DNA of 48,527 nt from Eubacteriales bacterium (lineage in GTDB: Bacteria > Bacillota > Clostridia > Lachnospirales > Lachnospiraceae), in NCBI GenBank assembly GCA_030536755.1, contig JAUNPJ010000022.1:1-48527 (forward strand). Direction: 5' to 3'. This document shows, in pieces, positions 8,306-16,957 of this stretch (positions are counted from its first letter, which is position 1; each line of letters opens with the position of its first letter). A program made the position numbers and the translations under genes. The notes under the pieces are model-generated. The model made no database searches. It had not been told where the DNA came from and saw only the letters and a list, made by a program, of their open reading frames with translations.

Positions 8306-9054
8306 CTTCTATTTTTTATTTCAATGATGTTGTCACAATCCTGATAACCTTCCGGTCTTCGATTCGTCAGGATCACTGCATCATGCAGCGCAGCAAACGT
8401 CACAGAACTGACATGATCAAATTTTGAAGCATCACTCAATATGTATCCTTTTCGGCACTGTCCAAGCGCAGTCTTCTTGATCAGAGCCTCATTGGCATCC
8501 GGCGTTGTAAAGCCTGCCTTTTTGGTAATGCCATTCGTTCCGAAGAACCCTTTTGTAAAATGGTATTGATACAGAACTTCCATAGCCTGATTTCCTACAA
8601 CGGCCTCCGTGGAACTCTTTAGTTCTCCACCAACCAAAAACACTTTTATACCATAGGCAGCCAGCTTCTGTGCATGCGCCACAGCATTCGTCACAAAAGT
8701 CGCCTTCTTTCCGATAAGACAATCCAGCATATAACCAGTCGTTGTTCCTGCATCAAGATACACAAAATCATCTGTCTCAATCAATGAAGCCGCATATCGG
8801 GCGATCAACCTTTTCTCTTCTTTATTTACCGCAATCTTCTGTGCAACAGTGGGTTCCTGCGGTGTAAAAGTATTCTCAGCAGCCACGGCTCCTCCAAATA
8901 CCTTCACCAGCTTTCCCGCATTATGAAGGGCTGTAATATCTCTGCGCACAGTAGATTCGGAAGTGTGAAGCAGTTCCTTTGCCTCAGATACAGTAATACT
9001 TTTTTTCTGCTTCAGAAGTTCTAATATCAGTTCATAACGCTGCTCTGTTAACAT
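8302..9054 (-). CDS. DeoR family transcriptional regulator of the fructose operon (FruR-like)
   Basis: 250-residue regulator with an N-terminal DeoR helix-turn-helix (ITVSEAKELLHTSESTVRRDI, split around residues 20-40) and a C-terminal sugar-phosphate sensor domain with YLDAGTTTGYML, VGGELKSSTEAVVG and SDASKFDHVS. As the last gene of the fruK-fruA-ptsH-ptsI run, it most likely senses fructose-1-phosphate and represses the operon. In many Firmicutes fruR is the first gene, so the order here is reversed. Candidate operators lie at 13916-13968. Confidence 0.88.
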   Translation of the reverse strand: MLTEQRYELILELLKQKKSITVSEAKELLHTSESTVRRDITALHNAGKLVKVFGGAVAAENTFTPQEPTVAQKIAVNKEEKRLIARYAASLIETDDFVYLDAGTTTGYMLDCLIGKKATFVTNAVAHAQKLAAYGIKVFLVGGELKSSTEAVVGNQAMEVLYQYHFTKGFFGTNGITKKAGFTTPDANEALIKKTALGQCRKGYILSDASKFDHVSSVTFAALHDAVILTNRRPEGYQDCDNIIEIKNRS

Positions 9055-9075
9055 GGCAGCACCTCCAAGATCTAT

Positions 9076-10728
9076 TTATTCTGCTTTTCTCTTCTTGTAA
9101 TCTGTTACATTTGTCTCCAGCACAATTTTACGGATTGGTAAAATACTTCCCGGAGAAACAGACAATTCATCAATACCCATGGCAAGGAATTCCTGAGTAA
9201 GTGTGGTGTCCGCACCAAGTTCTCCACAAATACCTGCCCAGATACCAGCCTTATGTGCATTTTCTGCTACCATAGCTATCATACGCAGAACCGCCGGATG
9301 ATGTGCATCGTAAAACTCATCCAGTTTTGTATTCTGACGGTCAATTGCAAGGGTGTATTGTGTCAAATCGTTCGTTCCGACACTGAAAAAGTCCACCTCT
9401 TTTGCCAGCTCGTCGCTGACCATTGCAGCTGCAGGAGTCTCAATCATAATTCCCTGCTCCGGTATAGCAAATTCAATTCCCTGTTCCGTCAGCTCTGCCT
9501 TTACTTCCTCTACGATTTCTTTAATTCTGTGCACTTCTTTCACACTGGTAATCATAGGATACATAATCGCAAGCTTTCCATAAGCACTGGCACGGAACAG
9601 CGCACGAAGCTGTGTCTTAAATATTTCAGGACGTGTCAGACAAATACGGATTGCACGGTATCCCAAAGCAGGATTTTCCTCATGCTCCATATTAAAATAA
9701 TCACACTGCTTATCTGCACCGATATCCAAAGTACGGATGATGACACGCTTACCTGCCATGGTCTCAGCAACCGTCTTATAAATCTGGAACTGCTCTTCCT
9801 CAGTCGGATAATCTTCTCTCTCCAGATAAATAAATTCACTTCTGAAAAGTCCAATTCCTCCGGCATCATTCTGAATCACAGTTGCCAGATCTTTAATATT
9901 GCCAATGTTCGCATACAGCATTACTTTCTGGCCATCCAGAGTAATATTTTCTTTACCCTTTAAGGTCTGAAGGAGCTGTTTTTTCTCCAGATCTTCCTGC
10001 TGTTTTGCTTTCATTTCCGTTAAAATATTTTCATCAGGATCCACATAAATTTTTCCATTAAAGCCGTCTACAATTCCCAGTTTACCGTCCACAGAGGCGT
10101 CAAGGGGAAGCGCCTCTGTTCCGATAAGAGCCGGAATCGCCATTGTTCTGGCAAGAATCGCTGTATGGGAATTCAATGATCCATGGACTGTCACAAAGGA
10201 CAGAACCATGTCTTTGTCGAGCTGTACAGTCTCAGACGGCGCAAGGTCATCCGCTACAATGATAACCGGTTCATTCGTATCGACCTTGTTACTGTCAGCT
10301 CCATGGAGAATTGCCAGCAGACGTTCAGAAATATCTTTTACATCGGCTGCACGTTCTTTCATGTAGTCATCATCCATAGATGCAAACATCTGAGCAAAAT
10401 TGTCTGCTGTAGCAGCCACCGCATATTCTGCATTTACCATCTGGGTGCGAATAATATTTTCTACAGATTCATTGTAGTCATCGTCATCAAGCATCATCTG
10501 ATGGATTTCAAAAATAGCCGCATTGGCTTCTCCAACCTCTTTTAAAGCCTTATCATACAGCTTTTGGAGCTGCTCAACGGCAGCATCCTTCGCAACTGCA
10601 TAACGCTCCATTTCCGCATCTGCATCTGCAATCTTTACTCGCTTTACCTGCTGCTCCCCCTTCTGGTAAACACTGATCTTTCCTATGGCGATACCGCCAA
10701 ATACACTTTTTCCATTATAAACCTGCAT
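9076..10728 (-). CDS. ptsI: PTS enzyme I (phosphoenolpyruvate-protein phosphotransferase)
   Basis: 550-residue cytoplasmic enzyme that passes phosphate from PEP to HPr. The N-terminal half carries the active-site histidine in VHGSLNSHTAILART (family form GGxTSHxAIxAR, here slightly diverged). The C-terminal PEP-binding half has GIGLFRSEFIYLER, IGADKQCDY and the catalytic cysteine in GICGELGAD, where most members have MCGEMAGD. It is somewhat shorter than the usual ~570. The ATG follows GGGGAAGAG and lies 18 bp after ptsH. The residue differences suggest a version tuned to the atypical HPr encoded just upstream. Confidence 0.93.
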   Translation of the reverse strand: MQVYNGKSVFGGIAIGKISVYQKGEQQVKRVKIADADAEMERYAVAKDAAVEQLQKLYDKALKEVGEANAAIFEIHQMMLDDDDYNESVENIIRTQMVNAEYAVAATADNFAQMFASMDDDYMKERAADVKDISERLLAILHGADSNKVDTNEPVIIVADDLAPSETVQLDKDMVLSFVTVHGSLNSHTAILARTMAIPALIGTEALPLDASVDGKLGIVDGFNGKIYVDPDENILTEMKAKQQEDLEKKQLLQTLKGKENITLDGQKVMLYANIGNIKDLATVIQNDAGGIGLFRSEFIYLEREDYPTEEEQFQIYKTVAETMAGKRVIIRTLDIGADKQCDYFNMEHEENPALGYRAIRICLTRPEIFKTQLRALFRASAYGKLAIMYPMITSVKEVHRIKEIVEEVKAELTEQGIEFAIPEQGIMIETPAAAMVSDELAKEVDFFSVGTNDLTQYTLAIDRQNTKLDEFYDAHHPAVLRMIAMVAENAHKAGIWAGICGELGADTTLTQEFLAMGIDELSVSPGSILPIRKIVLETNVTDYKKRKAE

Positions 10729-10746
10729 GGCACTCTTCCCCTTATA

Positions 10747-11004
10747 TTACAGATTTTCCTGCATAAATTTGCTTACTGCCTCGCATGCTGCCTCTTCATC
10801 AGCACCATCAAAGCTAAATGTTACTTCATTGTCTTTTTTTACTCCAAGACCCATAACACCAAAGATTTTCTTACAGTCTACAGCTTTTCCGTCTTTTGCG
10901 ATTTTCACACCACACTCAAAACTTTTTACCAGTTTAACCAGTTCTCCTGCCGGACGAGCGTGAATTCCCTCTGCATCTGTGATTACATACTTAAATTCTT
11001 TCAT
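10747..11004 (-). CDS. ptsH: HPr-like phosphocarrier protein lacking Ser46
   Basis: 85-residue phosphocarrier. The active-site histidine is at position 15 in GIHARPA, as in all HPr proteins, so phosphotransfer from EI to EIIA should work. The regulatory serine (Ser46 of Bacillus HPr, in the KSIMGVMSLG segment) is replaced by lysine: here the segment reads KKIFGVMGLG. HPr kinase should therefore not phosphorylate it, and it should not act as CcpA co-repressor. The ATG at 11004 has GGAGGAAAAC upstream; an ATG at 11019 is part of that ribosome site. It lies between fruA and ptsI. Confidence 0.92.
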   Translation of the reverse strand: MKEFKYVITDAEGIHARPAGELVKLVKSFECGVKIAKDGKAVDCKKIFGVMGLGVKKDNEVTFSFDGADEEAACEAVSKFMQENL

Positions 11005-11036
11005 TTTGTTTTCCTCCATTTTTTATTGTTTACTTG

Positions 11037-12947
11037 TTACTGCTCTACTTTTTTCTTCAGGATACCAAGAAGCACTGCGGAAATAACCGTTCCTGCCACA
11101 AGTGCTACCACATACATCATTGCATTACCCACTACAGGGAATACGAAAATTCCACCGTGAGGAGCCATAAGTGTACAGTTAAATGCCATAGATAATGCAC
11201 CCGCTGCTGCAGATCCAATAATACAGGATGGAAGCACATGAATCGGATCAGATGCAGCAAAAGGAATCGCACCTTCTGTAATAAATGCAAGTCCCATAAT
11301 GAAGTTCGTAGGGCCTGTCTCTCTCTGCTCTTTTGTAAATTTGTCTTTGAACAGCAGTGTTGCAAGAGCAATCGCACATGGAGGTGTCATTCCTCCAATC
11401 ATAACTGCTGCCATGATATCATAATTTCCTGCGGCAATAGCAGCTGTTCCAAATACGTAAGCAGCCTTATTGAAAGGACCTCCCATATCAATCGCCATCA
11501 TGCCGCCAAGAATCATTCCTAAGATTATTTTACTAGAGCCGCCCATTCCAGTCAAGGCATTATTCAATCCAGTGTTAATACCACCCATAATCGGCTCTAC
11601 GATAAATGTCATGAACAGTCCCATAATCAGGATACCCACAACCGGATAAATTAATACCGGAGCAATTTTCTCAATCGCCTGCGGCAGTTTGTCACAGACC
11701 TTACGAAGAAGAACAATGATATATCCTGCTACAAAACCAGCTACCAGTGCACCGAGGAAACCGGATTTTCCATTGGCAGCCATCATACCACCGACAAAAC
11801 CAATAGCAAGTGCCGGTCTGTCGCCAATTGCCATAGCAATGAATCCAGCCAGTACAGGAAGCATAAATCCAAATGCAGTTCCACCGATTCCCTTAAGCAA
11901 TGCAGCTACCGGAGTAATCGTACCAAAATTTGCTCTCTGGTCAGCAGGAAGGGAATTTAAATCAACACTTAATCCGTCAATCAGGAATGCAAGAGCAATC
12001 AGAATACCACCACCAACGACAAAAGGAAGCATGTGAGATACACCGTTCATCAACTGTGTGTAAATCTGATGACCTTTTCCGCCGCCTGTTTTTGTGCTGC
12101 TGGTCTGACGTCCGTTCGCTGCATGATAAACAGGTACATCACCTGTCATGGCACGTGCCACCAGCTGATCCGCTTTACTGATACCGTCTGATACCTGGCA
12201 TTCAATCAGCTTCTTGCCGTCAAAACGATCCATCGGAACCTGTGCGTCAGCCGCAACAATAATGCAGTCTGCCTCATCAATCTCTTTGTCTGTCAGCACA
12301 TTTTTTGCTCCGCCAGAACCTCTTGTCTCAATTTTTACGAAACATCCTTTTGCTTTTGCTGCCTTCTCAATTCCTTCTGCAGCCATATAAGTATGTGCAA
12401 TTCCAGTCGGGCAGGAAGTAACTGCCAGAATTTTAAACTGTCCTGCCTCAGCTGTTCCTGTGTCTGCCAGACGCTCATCAATGTCACTTTTTTCATCGTC
12501 AGCCTTGTCAACGATTTCCATAAATTCATCTACAGATTTTGCATTGCGCAGCGCCTCTGAAAATTCTTCATCCATCAACAATACAGATAATTTACTGAGT
12601 ACATCCAAATGAACATTATCTTCTGTATTTGGTGCTGCAATCAAAAACATCAGTGTGACAGGCTCACCATCCAGTGAATCAAAATCTACACCGTTTTTGA
12701 TTACCATTGCTGCCAGTCCCGGTTTATTTACCGCATCACATTTTCCATGAGGAATGGCAATTCCCTCACCGATTCCTGTAGTACTTTCCTCTTCTCTGGC
12801 ATATACCTGTTTTCTGTAAGCTTCCTGATCATTAATCTTACCGCTTTTTGTCATAAGGGCCACGATCTGATCCAGCGCTTCATTTTTACTGCGCGGAGCC
12901 GCATTCAATGAAATACTGCGCTTATCCAGTAAGTCTGTGATTCTCAT
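11037..12947 (-). CDS. fruA: PTS fructose transporter, fused EIIABC
   Basis: 636-residue membrane protein that imports fructose and phosphorylates it to fructose-1-phosphate. Domain order is A-B-C: EIIA (residues 1-150, phospho-His67 in GIAIPHGK), EIIB (about 170-270, Cys179 in AVTSCPTGIAHT), then the EIIC membrane domain from about 300 with many helices and GGxMxAIDMGGPFNK. The start codon shares its A with the fruK stop (TAATG), with GAGGAGGAG upstream, so translation is coupled to fruK. Confidence 0.95.
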   Translation of the reverse strand: MRITDLLDKRSISLNAAPRSKNEALDQIVALMTKSGKINDQEAYRKQVYAREEESTTGIGEGIAIPHGKCDAVNKPGLAAMVIKNGVDFDSLDGEPVTLMFLIAAPNTEDNVHLDVLSKLSVLLMDEEFSEALRNAKSVDEFMEIVDKADDEKSDIDERLADTGTAEAGQFKILAVTSCPTGIAHTYMAAEGIEKAAKAKGCFVKIETRGSGGAKNVLTDKEIDEADCIIVAADAQVPMDRFDGKKLIECQVSDGISKADQLVARAMTGDVPVYHAANGRQTSSTKTGGGKGHQIYTQLMNGVSHMLPFVVGGGILIALAFLIDGLSVDLNSLPADQRANFGTITPVAALLKGIGGTAFGFMLPVLAGFIAMAIGDRPALAIGFVGGMMAANGKSGFLGALVAGFVAGYIIVLLRKVCDKLPQAIEKIAPVLIYPVVGILIMGLFMTFIVEPIMGGINTGLNNALTGMGGSSKIILGMILGGMMAIDMGGPFNKAAYVFGTAAIAAGNYDIMAAVMIGGMTPPCAIALATLLFKDKFTKEQRETGPTNFIMGLAFITEGAIPFAASDPIHVLPSCIIGSAAAGALSMAFNCTLMAPHGGIFVFPVVGNAMMYVVALVAGTVISAVLLGILKKKVEQ

Positions 12948-13864
12948 TATATCTCCTCCTCAATAATACTTTGGTATACAGTTTCAATCTCCTGCTTCGT
13001 TGCCAGATTTTCCGAAAAAGCACTGGCACTGCCTGATGCCAATCCCATGTGGAAGGCATATTCATAATCCTGCTTCTGCATCCAGCCTGCCATAAATCCT
13101 GCAACCATGGAATCACCTGCTCCCACACCGTTGACCAGCGTTCCCTTCGGTGCCGGAGACTGGTAGACTTCTCCGTTTTCTGCAACCAGAACTGCACCCT
13201 GACCGGCCATGGATACCAGTACATTTCTGGCTCCTTTTTCCTGCATTTTTCTGGCATAAGGAATGACATCCTCTCTTGTTTTCAGTTCCACCTGGAAAAT
13301 TTCACCCAGTTCATGATTGTTTGGTTTAATCAAGAATGGATGATACTGCAAAACATTCATCAGCAGATCCTTTGTCGCATCCACCACAATGCGAATCCCT
13401 CTTCCCTGCAGCTTCTCCATGATACTACTGTAAATATCATCCGGCATGGATGACGGGATACTTCCGGCAAGAATCAGAACATCGCCCTGCTGAAGCTTCT
13501 GAAGCTTGTCCATCAACACCGCAACCTTCTCAGCACTGATGTGCGGACCACAGCCATTAATCTCCGTTCCGTCGATAGACTTTAACTTCAGGTTAATCCG
13601 GGATATTCCCTCTTCGATCTGAATGAAATCAGAGATCACTCCCATCTCTTCCAGTCTTCGGACAATTTCATCCCCTGTGAATCCTGCAACAAAACCAAGA
13701 GCTGTACTCTCAATTCCCAGATTCATCAGCACGGTAGAGACATTGGTTCCCTTACCACCTGGAAGAATCAGCTCAGAACTTGTACGGTTCGTCAAGCCCA
13801 GTCTGAAGTCTTCAACAGAAACGATGTAATCCAATGATGGATTAAACGTTACCGTATAAATCAT
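12947..13864 (-). CDS. fruK: 1-phosphofructokinase
   Basis: 305-residue PfkB-family sugar kinase that converts fructose-1-phosphate to fructose-1,6-bisphosphate. Visible motifs: TFNPSLDYIV at the N-terminus, LPGGKGTNVS (substrate-binding region), and NGVGAGDSMVAGF near the C-terminus with the catalytic Asp. Its pairing with fruA makes 1-phosphofructokinase more likely than tagatose-6-phosphate kinase. Start at 13864 follows GGGAGGGAAG; the longer frame to 13924 overlaps the promoter. First gene of the fructose operon. Confidence 0.94.
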   Translation of the reverse strand: MIYTVTFNPSLDYIVSVEDFRLGLTNRTSSELILPGGKGTNVSTVLMNLGIESTALGFVAGFTGDEIVRRLEEMGVISDFIQIEEGISRINLKLKSIDGTEINGCGPHISAEKVAVLMDKLQKLQQGDVLILAGSIPSSMPDDIYSSIMEKLQGRGIRIVVDATKDLLMNVLQYHPFLIKPNNHELGEIFQVELKTREDVIPYARKMQEKGARNVLVSMAGQGAVLVAENGEVYQSPAPKGTLVNGVGAGDSMVAGFMAGWMQKQDYEYAFHMGLASGSASAFSENLATKQEIETVYQSIIEEEI

Positions 13865-13895
13865 TTTCTTCCCTCCCTGTTTCTTTTGTAATTGT

Positions 13896-13924
13896 ATTAT
13901 AACGCCAAATTCATTTAAAATCAA
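13896..13924 (-). promoter_or_regulatory. promoter of the fruK-fruA-ptsHI-deoR operon
   Basis: TTGATT (13919-13924), 17-bp spacer and TATAAT (13896-13901) on the minus strand, about 30 bases before the fruK start. Confidence 0.72.
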
Positions 13925-13968
13925 TCATACTATTCCACAAATATGACGGTCGATTTTGATTGAATTTG
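13916..13968. promoter_or_regulatory. paired FruR-like operators
   Basis: The 12-mer TGATTGAwTTTr occurs twice in inverted orientation: TGATTGATTTTA on the minus strand (13916-13927, covering the -35 box) and TGATTGAATTTG on the plus strand (13957-13968), with 29 bp between them. The arrangement suits repression by the DeoR-type regulator encoded at the end of the operon, perhaps by looping or cooperative binding. Confidence 0.55.
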
Positions 13969-14022
13969 CACAAAATATGTTTTATCGTTCATATTCATTT
14001 ACTATCTTTCAATTTCACTCAA

Positions 14023-14078
14023 AAAAAAGCTGTTGCAGTATTTCAGTGATTATCTGAAAATTCTACAACAGCTTTTTA
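14023..14078 (-). terminator. bidirectional terminator after metG
   Basis: GCTGTTG (14029-14035) pairs with CAACAGC (14066-14072) with further pairing inside the loop, flanked by an A-run on one side and a T-run on the other. It would end metG transcription before the fructose promoter. Confidence 0.75.
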
Positions 14079-14139
14079 TTGCATCACTTATCATCTCATG
14101 TGGACAATAAGTATTCTTTTATTCTGTTTTTGATTACAT

Positions 14140-16098
14140 TTAGCAGATTTCTGCTCCTGCAGGCATATCTTTCTCCGGTTTTACAAGCGCAAGGTTTCCT
14201 TCTGCATCCTCTGCACACAAAATCATTCCTTCAGAAAGAACTCCCGCAAGCTTCGCAGGTTTCAGATTCACAAGAACCATCACCTTCTTGCCTACCATCT
14301 CTTCCGGTTTGTAATGTTTGGCAATTCCGGATACAATCTGTCTTACCTGGCTTCCGATGCGAACCTGAGAGCAAAGCAGCTTTTTAGACTTCGGTACCTT
14401 CTCACATTTGATGATCTCTCCTACCTGGAACTGCAGTTTTTCAAAATCATCAAACGTAATCTCTTCTTTTGCTTCAATATCAATCACAGGTTCCTGCGGC
14501 GCTTCCTCTTCTTCCTTTACAGGCGGATGCAGTTCTTCCACTTTTTTCAGAACATCTTCCACTTTCAGACGTGCAAACAGAATTTCCGGCGCATCTGTTA
14601 CTTTTGTGCCGGACTCATAAAGTCCAAATGTATGAAGAGTATCAAAATCTCTCTTCTTCGCATTCAACTGTTTCAGGATGCGCTCTGTTGTCTCAGGCAT
14701 GAATGGCTCGAGCATAGAAGCTCCCATGCTGATTCCCTCTACCAGATTGTACATAACAGTCGCAAGCCGGTCTTTCTTATCCTCATCTTTGGCAAGTGCC
14801 CATGGCATTGTCTCATCAATGTATTTATTCAGACGTTTGAACAGCGCGAAGATTTCTGTCATAGCATCTGCCACACGCAGATCTTTCATCTTGGCTTCCA
14901 CTTTGTCAATCGCTGCAGTAGCCACAGCTTTCAGGTCATCATCAACCGACTCACATACATTTTTATTTGTCACTACACCGTCAAAATACTTATTGGACAT
15001 GGAGATGGTACGGTTTACAAGGTTACCCAGTGTGTTGGCAAGCTCAGAATTCATACGTTCCACCATCAGCTCCCATGTGATCACGCCATCGTTCTCAAAC
15101 GGCATCTCATGAAGCACGAAATAACGGACAGCATCTACGCCAAAGAAATCTACCAGCTCATCCGCATACAGCACATTTCCTTTGGATTTGCTCATCTTGC
15201 CGTCACCCTGCAGAAGCCACGGATGACCAAATACCTGCTTCGGAAGCGGAAGATCCAGTGCCATCAAAAAGATTGGCCAGTAAATGGTATGGAAACGGAT
15301 GATATCCTTTCCAATCAGGTGAAGATCAGCCGGCCAGTTCTTTTTAAACAGATCAGAACTCTCTCCGTCACACTCATATCCGATACCGGTAATATAGTTG
15401 GTAAGTGCATCCAGCCATACATAAACAACGTGCTTTGGATCAAAATCTACCGGAATTCCCCATTTGAAAGAAGTTCTGGATACACACAGATCCTGCAGGC
15501 CCGGAAGAAGGAAGTTGTTCATCATCTCATTCTTTCTGGATACCGGCTGAATAAACTCCGGATGTTCATTGATATACGCAATCAATCTGTCTGCATATTT
15601 GCTCATTCTAAAGAAGTATGCTTCTTCTTTCGCAGGTTTTACTTCACGACCACAATCCGGACATTTTCCGTCTACAAGCTGTGATTCTGTCCAGAAGGAC
15701 TCACAAGGTGTACAGTACAATCCCTCATAAGAGCTCTTATAGATATCTCCTTGATCATAAAGTTTTTTGAAAATTTTCTGTACCTGCTTCTCATGATCTT
15801 CGTCCGTTGTTCGAATGAATTTATCATAGGAAGTATTCATCAAATCCCAGATTCTGTGAATTTCACCGGATACATTGTCTACGAATTCCTTCGGTGTAAT
15901 TCCAGCTTCCTGTGCTTTTAATTCGATCTTCTGTCCGTGCTCATCGGTTCCTGTCTGGAAAAACACATCATATCCCTGCAGTCTTTTGAATCTTGCAATA
16001 CTGTCTGCCAGAACGATCTCATAAGTATTGCCGATATGCGGCTTACCAGATGTGTAAGCGATGGCTGTTGTAATATAATACTTTCCCTTATTCTCCAT
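14140..16098 (-). CDS. metG: methionyl-tRNA synthetase
   Basis: 652-residue class I synthetase charging tRNA-Met. Catalytic signatures are HIGN (21-24, the HIGH motif) and KMSKS (301-305). A zinc knuckle is formed by Cys129, Cys132, Cys146 and Cys149. The C-terminal ~105 residues are an EMAP/Trbp111-type tRNA-binding and dimerisation domain (from about 545), joined by an acidic Glu-rich linker. Length is full. ATG at 16098 follows AAGGAGAAGAG. Its own promoter and a leader terminator lie upstream. Confidence 0.96.
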   Translation of the reverse strand: MENKGKYYITTAIAYTSGKPHIGNTYEIVLADSIARFKRLQGYDVFFQTGTDEHGQKIELKAQEAGITPKEFVDNVSGEIHRIWDLMNTSYDKFIRTTDEDHEKQVQKIFKKLYDQGDIYKSSYEGLYCTPCESFWTESQLVDGKCPDCGREVKPAKEEAYFFRMSKYADRLIAYINEHPEFIQPVSRKNEMMNNFLLPGLQDLCVSRTSFKWGIPVDFDPKHVVYVWLDALTNYITGIGYECDGESSDLFKKNWPADLHLIGKDIIRFHTIYWPIFLMALDLPLPKQVFGHPWLLQGDGKMSKSKGNVLYADELVDFFGVDAVRYFVLHEMPFENDGVITWELMVERMNSELANTLGNLVNRTISMSNKYFDGVVTNKNVCESVDDDLKAVATAAIDKVEAKMKDLRVADAMTEIFALFKRLNKYIDETMPWALAKDEDKKDRLATVMYNLVEGISMGASMLEPFMPETTERILKQLNAKKRDFDTLHTFGLYESGTKVTDAPEILFARLKVEDVLKKVEELHPPVKEEEEAPQEPVIDIEAKEEITFDDFEKLQFQVGEIIKCEKVPKSKKLLCSQVRIGSQVRQIVSGIAKHYKPEEMVGKKVMVLVNLKPAKLAGVLSEGMILCAEDAEGNLALVKPEKDMPAGAEIC

Positions 16099-16128
16099 CT
16101 CTCTTCTCCTTCTTTATATTTAGAAAAT

Positions 16129-16162
16129 AAAAAACGTCCTCCCTTATAATTAAGAAAAGACG
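16129..16162 (-). terminator. terminator in the metG leader (possible attenuator)
   Basis: On the minus strand a 28-base hairpin (16135-16162; 12 pairs including several G-T) is followed by TTTTTT (16129-16134). It lies between the metG promoter and the ribosome site, so some transcripts should end here. No T-box (AGGGUGG-like element) or known aptamer is evident. A 7-codon reading frame (16150-16173, MKTLVFS) starts almost at the predicted transcript end and stops inside the hairpin. Confidence 0.6.
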
Positions 16163-16181
16163 AGAGTTTTCATATGACAGT

Positions 16182-16210
16182 AGAATAGCATAATTTTGAT
16201 TTTTTGTAAA
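16182..16210 (-). promoter_or_regulatory. promoter of metG
   Basis: TTTACA (16205-16210), 17-bp spacer and TATTCT (16182-16187) on the minus strand; transcription would begin near 16175. Confidence 0.6.
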
Positions 16211-16244
16211 GGCTTAGAAGAATTGCACGCCCCAATTTCTACAT

Positions 16245-16275
16245 AAAAAGGCATGTCGGATTACTCCAACATGCC
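16245..16275 (-). terminator. terminator of the rubrerythrin gene
   Basis: GGCATGT (16250-16256, plus strand) pairs with ACATGCC (16269-16275), with more pairing inside, and is followed on the minus strand by TTTTT (16245-16249). Confidence 0.85.
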
Positions 16276-16302
16276 CTTAAAATTCTCTATTCTGACCGCT
16301 TC

Positions 16303-16845
16303 TTAGCCGAAGTATCTCTTTAACAGACCAGCAAATGCTTTTCCGTGACGAGCCTCGTCTCTTGCCATCTCATGAACTGTGTCATGGATTGCATCCAGGT
16401 TCGCAGCTTTTGCACGTTTAGCCAGATCTGTTTTACCAGCTGTAGCTCCGTTCTCAGCCTCTACTCTCATCTGCAGGTTTTTCTTTGTGCTGTCTGTTAC
16501 AACTTCGCCAAGTAACTCAGCGAATTTTGCTGCATGCTCAGCTTCTTCATAAGCAGCTTTCTCCCAGTATAAACCGATCTCTGGATATCCTTCTCTATGA
16601 GCAACGCGAGCCATAGCCAGGTACATACCTACTTCTGAACACTCACCTTCAAAGTTTGCTCTTAAGTCAGCTTTGATATCTTCCGGAACATCACTTGCAA
16701 CACCAACTACGTGCTCAGCTGCCCATGTCATTTCGCCTTCCTGTTTTACGAATTTTTCTGCAGGAGCTTTACAGATTGGACATGCCTCTGGAGCTGCCTC
16801 GCCTTCATAAACATAACCGCATACGCTACATACAAATTTTGCCAT
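16303..16845 (-). CDS. reverse rubrerythrin (NADH-dependent peroxidase)
   Basis: 180-residue cytoplasmic non-haem iron protein that reduces H2O2. The domains are in the order typical of clostridial reverse rubrerythrins: an N-terminal rubredoxin-like knot ([10 protein letters not shown] ... CPICKAP, residues 6-26) and then a four-helix di-iron domain with [25 protein letters not shown] and [12 protein letters not shown] supplying Glu and His ligands. ATG is preceded by AAAGGAGAAC. A consensus promoter and a Per-box-like dyad stand upstream, and a perR-like gene is next door, so peroxide control is likely. Confidence 0.93.
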   Translation of the reverse strand: MAKFVCSVCGYVYEGEAAPEACPICKAPAEKFVKQEGEMTWAAEHVVGVASDVPEDIKADLRANFEGECSEVGMYLAMARVAHREGYPEIGLYWEKAAYEEAEHAAKFAELLGEVVTDSTKKNLQMRVEAENGATAGKTDLAKRAKAANLDAIHDTVHEMARDEARHGKAFAGLLKRYFG

Positions 16846-16897
16846 TGTTTTGTTCTCCTTTTCTTTATAATAAATAATTTTATTTTGTTCCTCGTTA

Positions 16898-16915
16898 GTA
16901 ACTAATAATAGTAAC
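16898..16915. promoter_or_regulatory. Per-box-like operator of rubrerythrin
   Basis: The 18-bp imperfect dyad GTAACTAATAATAGTAAC (14 of 18 positions symmetric) lies just downstream of the -10 box, at about +7 to +24. It resembles the AT-rich Fur/PerR operators and the dyad before the perR-like gene. Confidence 0.6.
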
Positions 16916-16928
16916 TTTTACTGATATT

Positions 16929-16957
16929 AATATACCACACTGTTTTTTGCTTGTCAA
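16929..16957 (-). promoter_or_regulatory. promoter of rubrerythrin
   Basis: TTGACA (16952-16957), 17-bp spacer and TATATT (16929-16934) on the minus strand, a near-consensus strong promoter. The -35 box overlaps the stop codon of the perR-like gene. Confidence 0.8.

Noticed and set aside
14314-15684. 456-codon plus-strand frame opposite metG
   Set aside because: Complete overlap with a clear metG; composition (many Ile, Phe, Arg, His) is that of an antisense shadow, with no ribosome site.
16099-16210. T-box riboswitch before metG
   Set aside because: No AGGGUGGNACC-like T-box sequence and the leader is too short (about 75 bases).
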